Counted from the stretch's first letter, positions 30,093 through 40,541 are shown. The stretch is 64,000 nucleotides of DNA from Symbiodinium natans (GCA_905221605.1 CAJNDS010002242.1:297001-361000); one strand, 5' to 3'. Notes: generated by a model not told the origin, from the letters alone. Made by a program: numbers and translations.

Positions 30093-31017
30093 GTTTCCGA
30101 AATTAGGCGTACCTTATCGGGGGTCGTTGGTATAAAGGAATCCTACTCTTGGGGGGTCTATATTCGGGGCCCATTACATTTCGTAAACCCCACCTTGGTT
30201 GCGGGGTTTCTGTGGAAGAAGTTCCGAAGTATTTGGTGACTTTTTTTTTTTTTTTTGGGGGGGGGGTTCCTGTAAAGTGGTGTACCCCTCATGAGTTTCT
30301 GTTTGCGTGGCTTTTGAGTGTTTGGGGGTGTGCCGATACCTGGCTTCGACACTTAGGTGGAGGCTTGTTGGTGGTGTTTTAAGTGCGCTTAGGTGTTGAG
30401 GGCCAGCTTTTTTGTGGTGTTTATGGGTTTAACTCGGGTTTACCCTAAACCCTAAACCCTAAACCGAAACCCTAAACCCGAAACCCTAAACCCTAAACCC
30501 TAAACCTAAACCGGGTGAGGCAGATACGGGCCTTTCATGCTTAGAGTTGACGGTCTAGAGTGGACATGAACACACCAAACCCTAAACCCTAAACCCTGAA
30601 CCCTAAACCCTCGACCCTCATCCCACATCCCTCAACCCTACACCCTAAACCCTAAACCCCGGAACGTTCATGCATGGGATCCTATAAACCCTGAACCCTG
30701 AACCCTACCTGGGGGCTGCAAGGGGGTGGCGGGGGGAGGGAGAGACCCTGATTCCTGATGGTACCCTAAACCCTAAACCCTCAAACCTAAACCCCCTCAC
30801 CCCCCCTGCCCTCCAAAAAGCATAGAGGTGTAGATAGCACAAGGGGCTCTAGAGACAGTAAGCCCTCTCGTGCAGATTCGGGAGGTCAGAGAGCCCCCTC
30901 TGCCTCGTTCAGCCCAAAGGGGCTTAGGTTAAGGGTTTAGGGTTTAGGGTTGAGGGTTTAGGGTTTAGGTTTAGGGTTTAGGGTTTAGGGCTTAGGGCTT
31001 AGGGCTTATAGGGCTTA
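30093..31017. other. Spacer with T/G homopolymers and C-strand units
   Basis: T-run and G-run at 30240-30266; CCCTAAA-type blocks at 30444-30510, 30575-30660 and 30762-30800; TTTAGGG at 30930-31010. No gene. Confidence 0.5.
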
Positions 31018-31164
31018 CTTGGAGGTTCATAGTACTTATTAACCACTTGTAACGGTACTTAAACAACCCACTTATAAGCCCCTTAAGTGCCCTAGTATGG
31101 ATATAAGTACAGCTATAAGTACAGTTACAATTGGTTCATAAGTGCCATGAACCTCTAAGTAGGG
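31018..31164. mobile_element. Inverted-repeat element CTTGGAGGTTCATAGTAC
   Basis: The left CTTGGAGGTTCATAGTACTT mirrors the right AAGTGCCATGAACCTCTAAG. It sits inside a GGGCTTA variant array (GGGCTTA on both sides), so it inserted into telomere-like DNA. The core contains repeated ATAAGTACAG. Confidence 0.7.
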
Positions 31165-31226
31165 CTTAGGGTTTAGGGATTTCTGAGGTCTTCTGGAACC
31201 CTAAACCCTAAACCCTAAACCCTAAG

Positions 31227-31285
31227 CCGTGGATACTGAAGGCTTCCAAGGCAAGGTGGGCCTGAAGCTAGACCCTGCGCCCTGA
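31227..31285 (+). CDS. Exon-like island with stop
   Basis: After CCCTAAG the frame VDTEGFQGKVGLKLDPAP ends TGA at 31283-31285. CCCTAAA units lie both up- and downstream. Confidence 0.4.
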
Positions 31286-31317
31286 TCTTCGACATGCAGA
31301 GCCATGGCGACAGGATG

Positions 31318-31389
31318 TAAACCCTAAACCCTAAACCCTAAACCCTAAACCCTATACCCTATACCCTAAACCCTAAACCCTAAACCCTA
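31318..31389 (-). repeat. CCCTAAA array
   Basis: About ten units with two CCCTATA variants, directly before the exon-like island at 31410. Confidence 0.9.
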
Positions 31390-31409
31390 GACTGATCCCG
31401 GCCCCCTAG

Positions 31410-31502
31410 TCAACACGTTTTCAAGGACGCCTTCTGCGCGCATGGGGCCACGTTCAAGGTCCCCGTCCCCGCAACTGTGAGCAAGGCAAGGGCTTGCTTG
31501 GG
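31410..31502 (+). CDS. Exon-like island (unknown gene)
   Basis: Acceptor CCCCCTAG; border CTTGG|GTTTAGGG. The frame reads QHVFKDAFCAHGATFKVPVP and onward. One of the clearest cases of CCCTAAA before and TTTAGGG immediately after an exon. Confidence 0.55.
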
Positions 31503-31740
31503 GTTTAGGGTTTAGGGTTTAGGGTTTAGGGTTTAGGGTTTAGGGTTTAGGGTTTAGGGTTTAGGGTTTAGGGTTTAGGGTTTAGGGACTCGGGTTTGGG
31601 GTTTAGGGTTTGGGGTTTAGGGTTTAGGGGGTTTGGGGTTTAGGGTTTGGGGTTTAGGGTCTAACATTTGGGGTTTAGGGTTTAGGGATGTGTAGGGTTT
31701 GGGGTTCACGGGTTCAAGGTTAGGGTTTAGGGTTTAGGGA
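31503..31740 (+). repeat. TTTAGGG array, degenerating downstream
   Basis: Twelve near-perfect heptamers, then mixed TTTGGGG/TTTAGGG units. Confidence 0.95.
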
Positions 31741-31825
31741 CTGAGGGTTTACGGGCTCAGGCACTATGTTTTCATTGTGTGGCCCAGCATGATGCTGAGG
31801 GTGAGGGGCCTTTTCTGTGTATTGA

Positions 31826-31943
31826 CTAGGATGCCCAGTAGTGCCCTTATTCCCTTTTTTTGGGGGGGATTAGGTTCCCTTATAAACCCCTTTAAGCAAA
31901 AAAAGGGTACCCTTTTTAATTTCTGGGTTACTCAGCATCCTAA
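31826..31943. mobile_element. CTAGGATGCC-family element, TTGA duplication
   Basis: CTAGGATGCCCAGTAGTGCC...CAGCATCCTAA flanked by TTGA at 31822-31825 and 31944-31947. The last base is A instead of the usual G. Confidence 0.8.
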
Positions 31944-32289
31944 TTGAGTCGACTCGAGGATGACACCTGATTTTATGGCAACCTGCCTGGCCAACTAGCT
32001 GCGTTGCGGCTTGTTTCGGGCCATCTGCCAGGGCTGGGCCTTCGGAGGGACAAACTCTAAACCCTAAACCTCAAACCCTAAACCCCAAAACGCACTGCCA
32101 GCGACGAACAGTCGATAAGCAGATGCGCATGCACATGTGAATCACAAGATGCACGGCATGCATCTACCAGACTAGCCACAAACTTTTTGAGCCCCGAGCG
32201 TGAAACACTAACGCCCGAGATCCCCAAGAACCTCAACCTCAAACCTCAAACTCTAAACCTTAAACCTAAATCCAAGCCGGTGACCTCAG

Positions 32290-32347
32290 TTCAAGCTCAT
32301 GCTCTGGCTGCAGCACGACTACGACGAGGACCTGGGCTTTTGCGCAG
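32290..32347 (+). CDS. Internal exon-like island (unknown gene)
   Basis: Acceptor GACCTCAG; the frame FKLMLWLQHDYDEDLGFCA gives 19 codons plus one base, then G|GATTTCGG, a GA donor of the kind dinoflagellates use. Degenerate C-strand units precede and TTTAGGG units follow. Confidence 0.55.
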
Positions 32348-32763
32348 GATTTCGGGTTTAGGGTTCAGGCTTCAGGGTTTAGGGTTTAGAGTTTGGGTTT
32401 TAGGGTTTGCAGGGTTTTGGGTCAGGTCAGGTTAGTTCTTGGAGCTTGGCGCTTGCGGTTTGGGGATAAACACCCAACCCTGAACTCCTAAACCCTTGCA
32501 CGCCCTAAACCCCCCTAAGCCCTAAAGCCTTTTTCTGCGGCGTTCGTTTGCCATACATGCAAATTTCATTGTTTCGGCATGAGGGTCCCAGGGCTTTGGT
32601 CAAGGGATTTCTACTGCCTTCAAAACCCTAAACCATAAGACGCGGTTAGCCTTATTCTTTTTCTAGGGTTGAGGGTTCAGGGTCTAGGGTTCAGGGTTTA
32701 GGGTTTAGGGTACCTTAGAAACCCCTTTGGGCACATGCGAACACCTGTTTGACTAGGTTACGA

Positions 32764-33079
32764 AGTTGTCAACTTTCATTGGGCTGGCCAAAGCCGCTGT
32801 GGTGCGGGATTTCTTCGAGGATAAGAAGAAAGAGAAGGAACAACTCAAAGCTGGGCGAATCTAGCAGAAAAGCAGAGCAAGCGGCGTAACTTGCGCATGA
32901 CGGCGATGGCCAAGATGCCCAGGATCCACAGTGCAGCCAGGGAGGAGGCCATCGTCGTGGCGGACGCTGATGTGGAGCAAGCAGACATGGACGCAGTGCC
33001 GGAAAGCCGCCCTCCCTCCCAAAAAAAGAAGAACGGCAGCAAGGGCAAGCGCAACGAATTTCATTCCAAGGGCAGTCTT
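32764..33079 (+). CDS. Longer exon-like region, two overlapping frames
   Basis: The first part reads LSTFIGLAKAAVVRDFFEDK and on to TAG at 32862-32864. A second frame, open from 32825 to past 33079, reads NLAEKQSKRRNLRMTAMAKM, then HSAAREEAIVVADADVEQAD and a Lys-rich end. These may be two exons, or one gene with a frame break. Basic and helical; no family. CCCTAAA starts at about 33089. Confidence 0.5.
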
Positions 33080-33319
33080 ATATACAACCCTAAACCCTAA
33101 ACCCTAAACCCTAAACCCTAAACCCTCAACCCTAAACCCTAAGCCCATCTGCAGGTCTGAAGGTTCCTTGGGGATCTGATTGGGTGATAATAAGGGTAGC
33201 CATGGGGTTCATAAACCCTAACCCCTTAGCCCAAATGTGTCCCAAACCGCTACACCACCCTTAGCCATAGAGCTAAACCCTAAACCCTAAATAAACCCTA
33301 AACCCTAAACTCTTTCCAG

Positions 33320-33417
33320 TCCCTTAAAAAAAGATCGCTGCCATCCCTGCACACCTATTTCGGAGTCAGGCCGCGAAGAAAGAAATGGAGGCACCGAGAA
33401 AGTTTGCGAGGATCTAG
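33320..33417 (+). CDS. Exon-like island with stop, frame ambiguous
   Basis: Acceptor CTTTCCAG. One frame gives IAAIPAHLFRSQAAKKEMEA and on to TAG at 33415-33417; another open frame gives DRCHPCTPISESGREERNGG. CCCTAAA before, TTTAGGG after. Confidence 0.45.
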
Positions 33418-35088
33418 GGCTTAGGGTTTAGGGTTTAGGGTTCAAGGTTTAGGGCCGTTTAGGGTTTAGGGTAGGGTTTAGGGGTTCAGGGTTCAGGGTT
33501 TGTTGAAGTTAATTGTCAGGGTTGAGGGTTTTCAGGCTTAGACCCAGTGTAGAGTGTAGAGTTGGGGGTTCAGGGTGTAGGGTTGAGGGGGTGCGGGTCA
33601 GAGGCTGTGGGTTTCCTTCGGAGTTTTGGGGCTTTAGAGTGTTCTTGGTAGCTTTAAAAGAGGTGCTCCTGGGCACAAGTATGCTCTCCGCCTGTTCACA
33701 TTGACCTCGATAGAGAAGAAAGCGACTTCGCGAATCCAGCGCAGAACAGACACGCCTACAGTTCACAAGGTCAGCATTCAGAGACTCCAAAAGCCCCTTA
33801 TTTTAGGCATATGCCTTAACATTATACTAGGACCCCTAATATGATTTAAGGTCTATTCCCAAATTAAGGGGTTTTGGAGTCTCTGGGTGCATTCCAGTTG
33901 CATTGTGACTGCATTAGTTTCCGCAACCAAGTTTTTAGAAATATGACAGCAGAGTGAGACACAGTAAGAATGTAGCATCGGTTCTTGCTCTGGCTCCTGT
34001 TTCTGTAGCTGTCGGTTCATGGCTCTTCGCGTAGCCTACATGCAGGTCCCTGAACTGCAAAAACCCGAAACCCGAATTCTGGGGCCCTCCTTTGCACCCT
34101 AGACTAGATGGGGCCACAGAATTTTGATCACCCACATCGCCCTAAACCACCAACCATAAATCCTCATCCACCCTTCGCATTGCCTAAGCCTGGGGATGTT
34201 TCTTCACTAGGTGGGACTTTACTACGGCTTCATCACTCTATGGATTTTGGGGTTCCTCTAACCTCATATTCAGGGAGCTAAAAGTTAAACTTTCACAGGG
34301 GAGTCAAAGATCAACCAAGTTCATAGGTATTAGAATAGGAGGTACTCTAATCCCTACTAAGGACTGTGTAGGATAAGGGGGAACATCCCAACCTAAGCCC
34401 CAAGCCCCAAACCCCGACTCAGATGCATAGAGCCACCGTAGTGTCCCACGCAAAACCAGGTACACAAGGACGACCAGGCGCTTGCTGGCACAGAACCTTA
34501 GGGGTTTAAGGTTTTGCAAGATTTTGGATTTTGGGGTTTGGGGCGTAGGGTGAAAGATTTTTGTTCGACTTAAGGATTCATGGACATTTAGGCTTGTGGT
34601 TTATAGGGCTTACGGGGCAAGAATATTGTTGGGGTCATAACCTCAAGCCCCTAAACCTGAAATCCCTACATCCGACCCAGAGTGGCCCCTTAGTGCTTGT
34701 TTTTGCTCTGGGTTAGGTACCCCAAACTCAGCTCTAAATCTCTTACACCCTTCAATGCCCTTGTGAATGTTCGAGGGTTCCTTTTTTTTGTGTCCGAGGT
34801 CACCCTAAACCCTAAACCCTGAACCCTAAACCCTAAACCCTAAACCGGTGTCCGAGGTCTCTCTCTCTGGCACCTAGGCCCCGTAGACCTAATCGAAGCC
34901 CTACACCCTAAACCCTATAGCCCTGAACGGTTAGGGTTAAGGGTTTCATCACTTCATCCCCCTGCCCGCCCTAAAACCCCAAACCCCAAACCCTAAACCC
35001 TAAACCTTCAACCCTTAACCCTAAACCTTAAACCCTAATCCCTAAACCCTAAACCCCAAACCTGGCTTGTGTCCTCGTTCCCGAGCAG
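33418..35088. other. Repeat mosaic
   Basis: TTTAGGG 33418-33500; a palindromic element at 33779-33888 (ends CAGAGACTCCAAAAG / GGGGTTTTGGAGTCTCTG); a copy of the CCCTACTAAGGACTG family near 34350-34385; CCCTAAA 34802-34845 and 34975-35060. Minus-strand frames at 33509-34519 overlap repeats and are not called. Confidence 0.5.
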
Positions 35089-35133
35089 CTGGAGCGAGGT
35101 CGAGGGTCAAGGGCGAATCTCCTCCGCGTCAGG
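35089..35133 (+). CDS. Short exon-like island
   Basis: Acceptor CCCGAGCAG; reads LERGRGSRANLLRV up to GTCAGG|GTTTAGG. C-strand units upstream, TTTAGGG downstream. Weak because short. Confidence 0.3.
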
Positions 35134-35446
35134 GTTTAGGGTTCAGGGTTTAGGGTTTAGGGTTTTGGGTTTAGGGTTTTGGGTTTAGGGTTTAAGGTTT
35201 AGGGTTGCCCTTGGGTTGTAGAGGGTATATAAGGGGTCCCCTTTTAAGAGCCCATACTCAGGGGCCATGTTTCTACCCTAAGGGTGAGTGAGGCCCTTCA
35301 GGGCTTGTCCAGCAAAGAGAGCCCTGCCTCCCCTAAACCCTAAATCCTAAACCCTAAATCCTAAATCCTAAGCCCTAAATCCTAAACCCTAAATCCAAGA
35401 CCCTAAACCCTACATGATCCCTAAGCCCTCGTCCCCTGCCAATCAG

Positions 35447-35504
35447 AACTACACCGTGCCACGCGTGGGGGAGGAGCTGATAGGGCCTTGGACCCAGACG
35501 CGCG
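35447..35504 (+). CDS. Internal exon-like island (unknown gene)
   Basis: Acceptor GCCAATCAG; the frame NYTVPRVGEELIGPWTQTR is 19 codons plus one base; donor G|GTTTAGGG. CCCTAAA-rich upstream, TTTAGGG from the donor itself. Confidence 0.55.
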
Positions 35505-36278
35505 GTTTAGGGTTTAGGGTTTAGGGTTGAGGGTTTAGGGCTTAGGGCTTAGAGAACCGGGGGCTAGACTTTTGAAATTGCGGAGGGTTTTCCGGGTTTA
35601 GGGTTTAGGGCTTTTGGGGTTCAGGACTGAAACATTAAGTCCGATAGCACCCCATAACTGGGCGGCGACCCTAAACCCTAGACCCTAAACCCTACACCCT
35701 AAAGTTCGAGATGATGTCTAACTCTAAGCTTAAACCCTAACCCGAAACCCTAAAGTTCAAGAAGATGTGTTACTTTTCAGGTTTTGTTTGGGGGCAGAGC
35801 TGATGATGAGGTGCAGGGTCTAAGGCTTTTCGGGGGGGGGGGGGGGGGGGGGCGGGGAAAAGGACTCAAACCGGAAGCCTGAAACACTTAGGGGTTTAGG
35901 GTTTAGGGTTTCTCCTCGAGTTCCCCCGTAAGTCTTGGTGGGGGCGGGGGGGAGGGGGGGGGTTAGGGTTTAGGGCTTGGGGTTTGTACGGTTTGGTGTC
36001 TGGGGTTTGGGGGCCTTGGGACACTTCCTTCCCTCAACCCCTCAGGTTGTACCCTTGTTTGGGGACCCTTGTTAAGATCCTCTAAACAGATGTAAGGGCC
36101 ATCTTGGGGGTTGGGTTTGGGGACCCTTTGTAAAGATCTTCTAAACAGATATAAGGGCCATAACCCGGGGGTATAATCACAGAACCCTAACTCTAACCCT
36201 AAACCCTATACCCTGAACCTTGACCCTATGCCGCTCGGCAACCCGCAAGCCAGGATCTCAGACCTCTTCTCCCTGCAG
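35505..36278. other. Repeat spacer
   Basis: TTTAGGG 35505-35550; G-runs at 35832-35852 and 35940-35962; tandemly similar segments GGGGACCCTTGT...AAGATC at 36059 and 36118; C-strand units at 36185-36225. No gene. Confidence 0.5.
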
Positions 36279-36315
36279 CTGCCCGACAAGGCTTGCTGCA
36301 CTCATATGAAACAGG
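36279..36315 (+). CDS. Micro-exon-like island
   Basis: Acceptor TCCCTGCAG, twelve codons LPDKACCTHMKQ plus one base, donor G|GTTTAGGG. Very short; accepted only because both borders fit. Confidence 0.4.
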
Positions 36316-36675
36316 GTTTAGGGTTTAGGGTTTAGGGTTCTTGGTGAGTGCATTTAAGGTTCCTTTTCAATATTGGTGAGTGTATATCCGGGGTGTCCTT
36401 TTGGGGATACAAGGAATATGAGCCCTACTTCATATGAAACTAGGTTGACTCTTGGGATGTTATTTTGTCCCCCAAGCCCTAAACCCTAAACCCTATACCC
36501 TATAAACCCTAAGCCCTCATTTGTGTGCATAAGGGACCCTATACGACACAAATCATTCTCAAAGGGCGTAAAACGGCCAACCCGGCAAAGCAGGGTTTTG
36601 ACCCGCCTGAGCCTTTCTGCTGAGACGATCCCATGTCTTGGGAAGTGGTGCTGCTATTGTAGGCTTCTTGAGGGA

Positions 36676-36778
36676 GGGTTTAGGGTTTAGGGTTTAGGGT
36701 TTAGGGTTTAGGGTTTAGGGTTTAGGGTTTAGGGTTTAGGGTTTAGGGTTTAGGGTTTAGGGTTTAGGGTTTAGGGAG
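36676..36778 (+). repeat. TTTAGGG array
   Basis: About 15 perfect heptamers, ending seven bases before the short element at 36785. Confidence 0.95.
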
Positions 36779-36784
36779 GGGGGT

Positions 36785-36874
36785 CTAGGATGCCCAGTAG
36801 TGCCCTCATTCCCTTTTTGGGGGGCTCTAGGTTCCCCTGTAAACCCCTTTAAGCAAAAAAGGTGGGCAACCTGG
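36785..36874. mobile_element. CTAGGATGCC-family element, GGGT duplication
   Basis: CTAGGATGCCCAGTAGTGCC...GGGCAACCTGG flanked by GGGT at 36781-36784 and 36875-36878. It lacks the AGGGTACCC part present in 31826-31943, so it is a shortened copy. Confidence 0.75.
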
Positions 36875-36878
36875 GGGT

Positions 36879-37169
36879 TCAAGGGGGGTAGGTACCTGGG
36901 GAACCTTAGGGAAGTTCAGGGAGCCCTAAGGAGTGTTAGGGAACCTTGGGTTACATACCCCCCTTGAACCCCCCTCCCTTAAAACCCTAAACCCTAAACC
37001 CTGAACCAAAAAAGCTATTGGGGGGCACGCCGAAGCCCGCGGCTGTGCGGACGCCAACTGCTGCAGCTCCCTGGCAAGAAAGCGAGGAGTCGCCATCGTC
37101 GGCACGACCTTGGGCGTGCACCCTAAACCTTAAACCCTAAACCCTAAACCCTAAATGCCTTGCTTCCAG
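36879..37169. other. Copy of the 1890-2010 repeat plus spacer
   Basis: GGGAACCTTGGGTTACAT turn at 36947, as at about 1972. C-strand units at 36978-37000 and 37120-37155. Confidence 0.5.
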
Positions 37170-37257
37170 CTGCAAAAGCAGCAAGGAGCTCAGCAACCTC
37201 ACAGACCTGCACATCGTGAAGCTGCGTTGGCAGTGCAAAGCGTATCGCAGCAATTGA
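37170..37257 (+). CDS. Terminal-exon-like island
   Basis: Acceptor TGCTTCCAG; the frame CKSSKELSNLTDLHIVKLRW and on ends TGA at 37255-37257. TTTAGGG at 37297. No family. Confidence 0.5.
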
Positions 37258-37809
37258 GTCTCTTAGCGCGACAGGCCCGGTGGCAGCCTTTTGTGGTTTA
37301 GGGTTTAGGGTTTGGGGTTTAGGGTTTAGGGTGGTTCGCTTACAAAGTAGCCAGCCGAAGAAAAGGGTGCGCTGATTTTTAGTACGGTTGCTGGGCTGCC
37401 AAGTTTTCTTAGGTTACAACCCGGAGAGTATGCTTGAAATTATTTGGGTTTAGGGTTTAGGGTATAGGGTTGTAAGCGCGTATAACATACTGGCACCCTC
37501 GTTTGTTCCCCCGTATAGACCTTGCCAAACTCTTTACGAAAACTGAATCACCGCTTATCTTGCTTCAAGGGACAAAGGGAGGGACCCTGATAAGGGACCT
37601 TCGGGGTTCTTTGGGGCTGATCTAGGGGCTACTTAGGTTTATAGGGACTATATAAGGTATATGAAGGGGTTATGTAGGAGAATCAGATTAAGGGTCCCTC
37701 CCTTCCAGGGGTCCCTCCTTCAACCCCTTAATTGTAAACCTTATAAACCCTAAACCCTAAACCCTAACCCTAAACCCTAAACCCGAAACCCTAAACCCCT
37801 ATCTTGCAG
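37258..37809. other. Repeat spacer with partial GCCCAGT element
   Basis: The right end of a GCCCAGT-type element (AAGTAGCCAGCC...GCTGGGCTGCCAAG, 37337-37412) whose left half is replaced by a TTTAGGG block. C-strand units at 37742-37800. Confidence 0.5.
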
Positions 37810-37900
37810 ACGATGCTGCCAGGAGTTCTTGGAGAAGGCCGACGCCGACGTCGAGGTGCTGGGTACCGACAAGGCTGGCCCACGAGTTTCGAGGCTGTAA
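37810..37900 (+). CDS. Terminal-exon-like island
   Basis: Acceptor ATCTTGCAG; the frame RCCQEFLEKADADVEVLGTD and on ends TAA at 37898-37900. C-strand units both sides. Composition strongly protein-like. Confidence 0.55.
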
Positions 37901-38371
37901 CTCCCTAGCCCTAAACCCTAAACCCTGTATAAGCCCTAGGCCCTAAGCCCAACCCTAAACCCTACTGAACCCCCCTCCTCCCAACCCCCTCGTGGCAAAG
38001 TGTGGACCAAAGCCCCAAACCCGCGTATCGCTTAGCCCTCGCCCCTTTCTTGGGGACCAAATGAGCCCTAAAATGGGGGTCGTATACCATAATTCCTATT
38101 AACGGTATATGGGGGTTTACGAAAGTAGGGGTCCCCTCAAATAAACCCCCGAATAGTAGGATCCCCTTAGTATTGGGACCTCAATGAGGTACCCATAGTA
38201 TCGTAAACTCCCATACGAACAGCCCTAAACCCTAAACCCTAAACCCTAAACCCTAAACCCGATATACCCCATATCGTCAACCCCCATACGAACCGCCAGC
38301 CCTTTTGGGGTTCATCTGGCCCCCCAGGATGAACCCGGGGTTCCGCAACAAGTAAAGCTGGGTATAGGTTG
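37901..38371. other. Spacer with GGGGACCAAATGAGCC-type repeat
   Basis: Inverted segments around 38050-38290 (GGTATATGGG/CCCATA). C-strand array at 38222-38260. No gene. Confidence 0.5.
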
Positions 38372-38372
38372 T

Positions 38373-38512
38373 GGTTTAGGGTTTAGGGTTTAGGGTTTAG
38401 GGTTTAGGGTTTAGGGTTTAGGGTTTAGGGTTTAGGGTTTAGGGTTTAGGGTTTAGGGTTTAGGGTTTAGGGTTTAGGGTTTAGGGTTTAGGGTTTAGGG
38501 TTTAGGGTTTAG
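38373..38512 (+). repeat. TTTAGGG array, 20 perfect units
   Basis: Twenty consecutive perfect heptamers (140 bp), one of the longest and cleanest arrays in the window. Confidence 0.97.
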
Positions 38513-38553
38513 GCCTAGTCGCAACCCGGAACCTTCAAGACCTTAAGGCCTAG

Positions 38554-38690
38554 GTTGCGCAATTGTGATTGATGAGCTTGCAGAAATCTTAAACAAAGCA
38601 CGAAGTCCTAAAACTCGGAAGAACAAAGCGCAGGCCGACCAGCGGCGTCTCATCTTCTACAACAGCAGCTTTGACGCAATCCTAAAAAGG
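38554..38690 (+). CDS. Exon-like island (unknown gene)
   Basis: After GGCCTAG the frame reads CAIVIDELAEILNKARSPKT, then RKNKAQADQRRLIFYNSSFD. Basic, helical and clearly protein-like. It runs into a GGTTCATATTA repeat at about 38696. Confidence 0.5.
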
Positions 38691-39010
38691 ATTCATGGTT
38701 CATATTACCGTAATGGGACCTATTTAGTAGTTATAGGCGTGCGCGACCCCCAATTGTAGGGTTCATACTTGGACCCCCAAGCTCAAGGATTGAAGCCTCA
38801 TGAGGCTCTGGGGGAGTCTTCAGGCAGTTTAGGGTTTAGGGTTTCGGGTTTAGGGTCTCAGGGCTTGGATGGGATTGCTAGGGGTCTAAGGGTGCCACGA
38901 ATTTCAGGGCTGAGGGTCAAGGATGCAAGGGTGGAAGGGTTTGGGTTTAGGGTCTAGGGGTTAGGGTTCAGGGTTTTGGGTTTAGGGGCTTACAAGGTGT
39001 AAGGAATAAG
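38691..39010. other. Repeat spacer
   Basis: A partial GGTTCAT-family element, then TTTAGGG/TTTCGGG units at 38826-38990. The 62-codon frame here is repeat-derived. Confidence 0.5.
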
Positions 39011-39240
39011 GGACACGGGCGCCTATGACCACACACTGGCAGAAGCCATCATGCGACGATCTGCCAGCCCTTCACTTCCCGCTCCCCAAGCCATTTACGC
39101 GGGCATCGTATGGGCTGACTGCAACAGCCGGGACTGTCGGCACAAGGACTGTGGATCCCAGAGTGCAGAAATGCCAAGATCGCGAAGGGGCTGCAGTCTG
39201 CAAGTCGCCGAAATCTTGCCCACCTTGGAGCCTGTCTGTG
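39011..39240 (+). CDS. Long exon-like island, Cys-rich (unknown gene)
   Basis: The frame DTGAYDHTLAEAIMRRSASP...AIYAGIVWADCNSRDCRHKD is open for about 75 codons after GAATAAG. A second frame is also open. The Cys/His spacing (ADCNSRDCRHKDC) is suggestive of metal binding but matches no family I know. Confidence 0.45.
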
Positions 39241-39447
39241 TTTACAGGGTTTTTTGGCCGTTTCCGACATTGTTAAAGTACCCTAAACAATAAACCCCAA
39301 ACCCGAGCCCTTGAGATTTTAAATCCCCTAAACTTTGCAGGCAGCGTTTGGTTGCGCAGTTGGCTTGCGGCCTACTTGGAGGTTCATGGGTGCATTTGAA
39401 CATCCTAAATCCTAGTCCTTCAGCCCGACTCCCGAAACCCCTTGCAG

Positions 39448-39524
39448 AACATTCCTGAGCATCCAAGTCGAGGCCGCCGTTTTCTTGCTTGGGCTTCGGC
39501 GCATCTTAATCGCAGTCTTTGCGG
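39448..39524 (+). CDS. Exon-like island, hydrophobic segment
   Basis: Acceptor CCTTGCAG. The frame FLSIQVEAAVFLLGLRRILI and on (AVFAG) could be a membrane helix. Donor-like G|GATTTAGG. TTTAGGG-type units follow. Confidence 0.45.
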
Positions 39525-39931
39525 GATTTAGGGATTTAGGGTGTGGGGTTTTAGGGTTTAGGGTGTAAGGATTCAATTTTTTGGGGTTCTACTTTCTACA
39601 GTATACTGTCCAATTCGGATCGTTTGTGAGATTTGACCCCGGCACGGCAACCAACCGGTGACCCAGACTTGTGCCTGCTTTCAAGTCTATCTGTATTCTG
39701 GCACATGTCATACTTATACATACATGTATATACACATATACATATGAGCATATACATATATGTATATACATATATCTATCTATTTATGATCCATGTACAT
39801 ATAGAGGCAAGGAAAGGGGCTTTTTGTGTGTAGTGTTTGGGGTGTAGGTTTAGGCTGAGGGTGCCGATCATTAGTAGGCTTAGATGCTTGGCGCGCTCTT
39901 TCCTTCACACCGTCTTTGGCTTTCTGAGAAA
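39525..39931. other. Repeat and TA-microsatellite spacer
   Basis: TACATA/TATACA microsatellite at about 39714-39790; G-strand units at 39528-39565 and 39837-39860. No gene. Confidence 0.55.
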
Positions 39932-40069
39932 CTACTATTTGCTTAACAGCCCCCCCCCCCCAAACAAAAATAAAACAAAAAAAAAAAAGAAAACACAATC
40001 CCTATATTACCCTTACAAGGAAGAATGAATATTCCTTGTTTTTTGGGGGGGTTCTTAAGCAATTGGTAG
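39932..40069. mobile_element. CTACTATTTGC-family element, GAAA duplication
   Basis: CTACTATTTGCTTAACAGCC...GGTTCTTAAGCAATTGGTAG flanked by GAAA at 39928-39931 and 40070-40073. Contains C-, A- and G-runs. Same family as 7678-7850. Confidence 0.85.
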
Positions 40070-40073
40070 GAAA

Positions 40074-40541
40074 GGTGGCTTTGCATGGTAAACCCTGCAC
40101 CTTGCAGAGAGAAGCCTGCGTCCCGAGTCTTCTGAAGCCATGGCGATGGCTGCGTTTACAATCTCATATGGAGTAAACCCTAAACCCTAAACCCTGAACC
40201 CTCAACCCTAAACCCTAAACTTGGCCCTAAACCCTAAACCCTAAACCCTAAACCCTAAACCCCATGATGCTTTATCTCACAGGTCCCAACATCTATCACC
40301 CTGAGCCCCAAACCCTGAACCTCTTCTACCAAAACTGAGGCTGGCGTGTCGACATGCACAAGCAACTGCACCGGATACAGGCCAGGGTTTGGAGGGTGGG
40401 AAGGGGGTGGCGTTAGGGTGTGAACCCTAGACCCTAAAGCCGAAACCCTAATTCAAGGGTCCATGTAACTGCCCTAACTTAGCCCTAACCCCCGCTCCCC
40501 CCCCCCCCCCGCCCCCCGTCTTCTGGCTGTGTGCTTCATAG
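40074..40541. other. C-strand-rich spacer
   Basis: CCCTAAA 40172-40262, a C-run at 40497-40511, and no clear frame apart from the island that follows. Confidence 0.5.
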
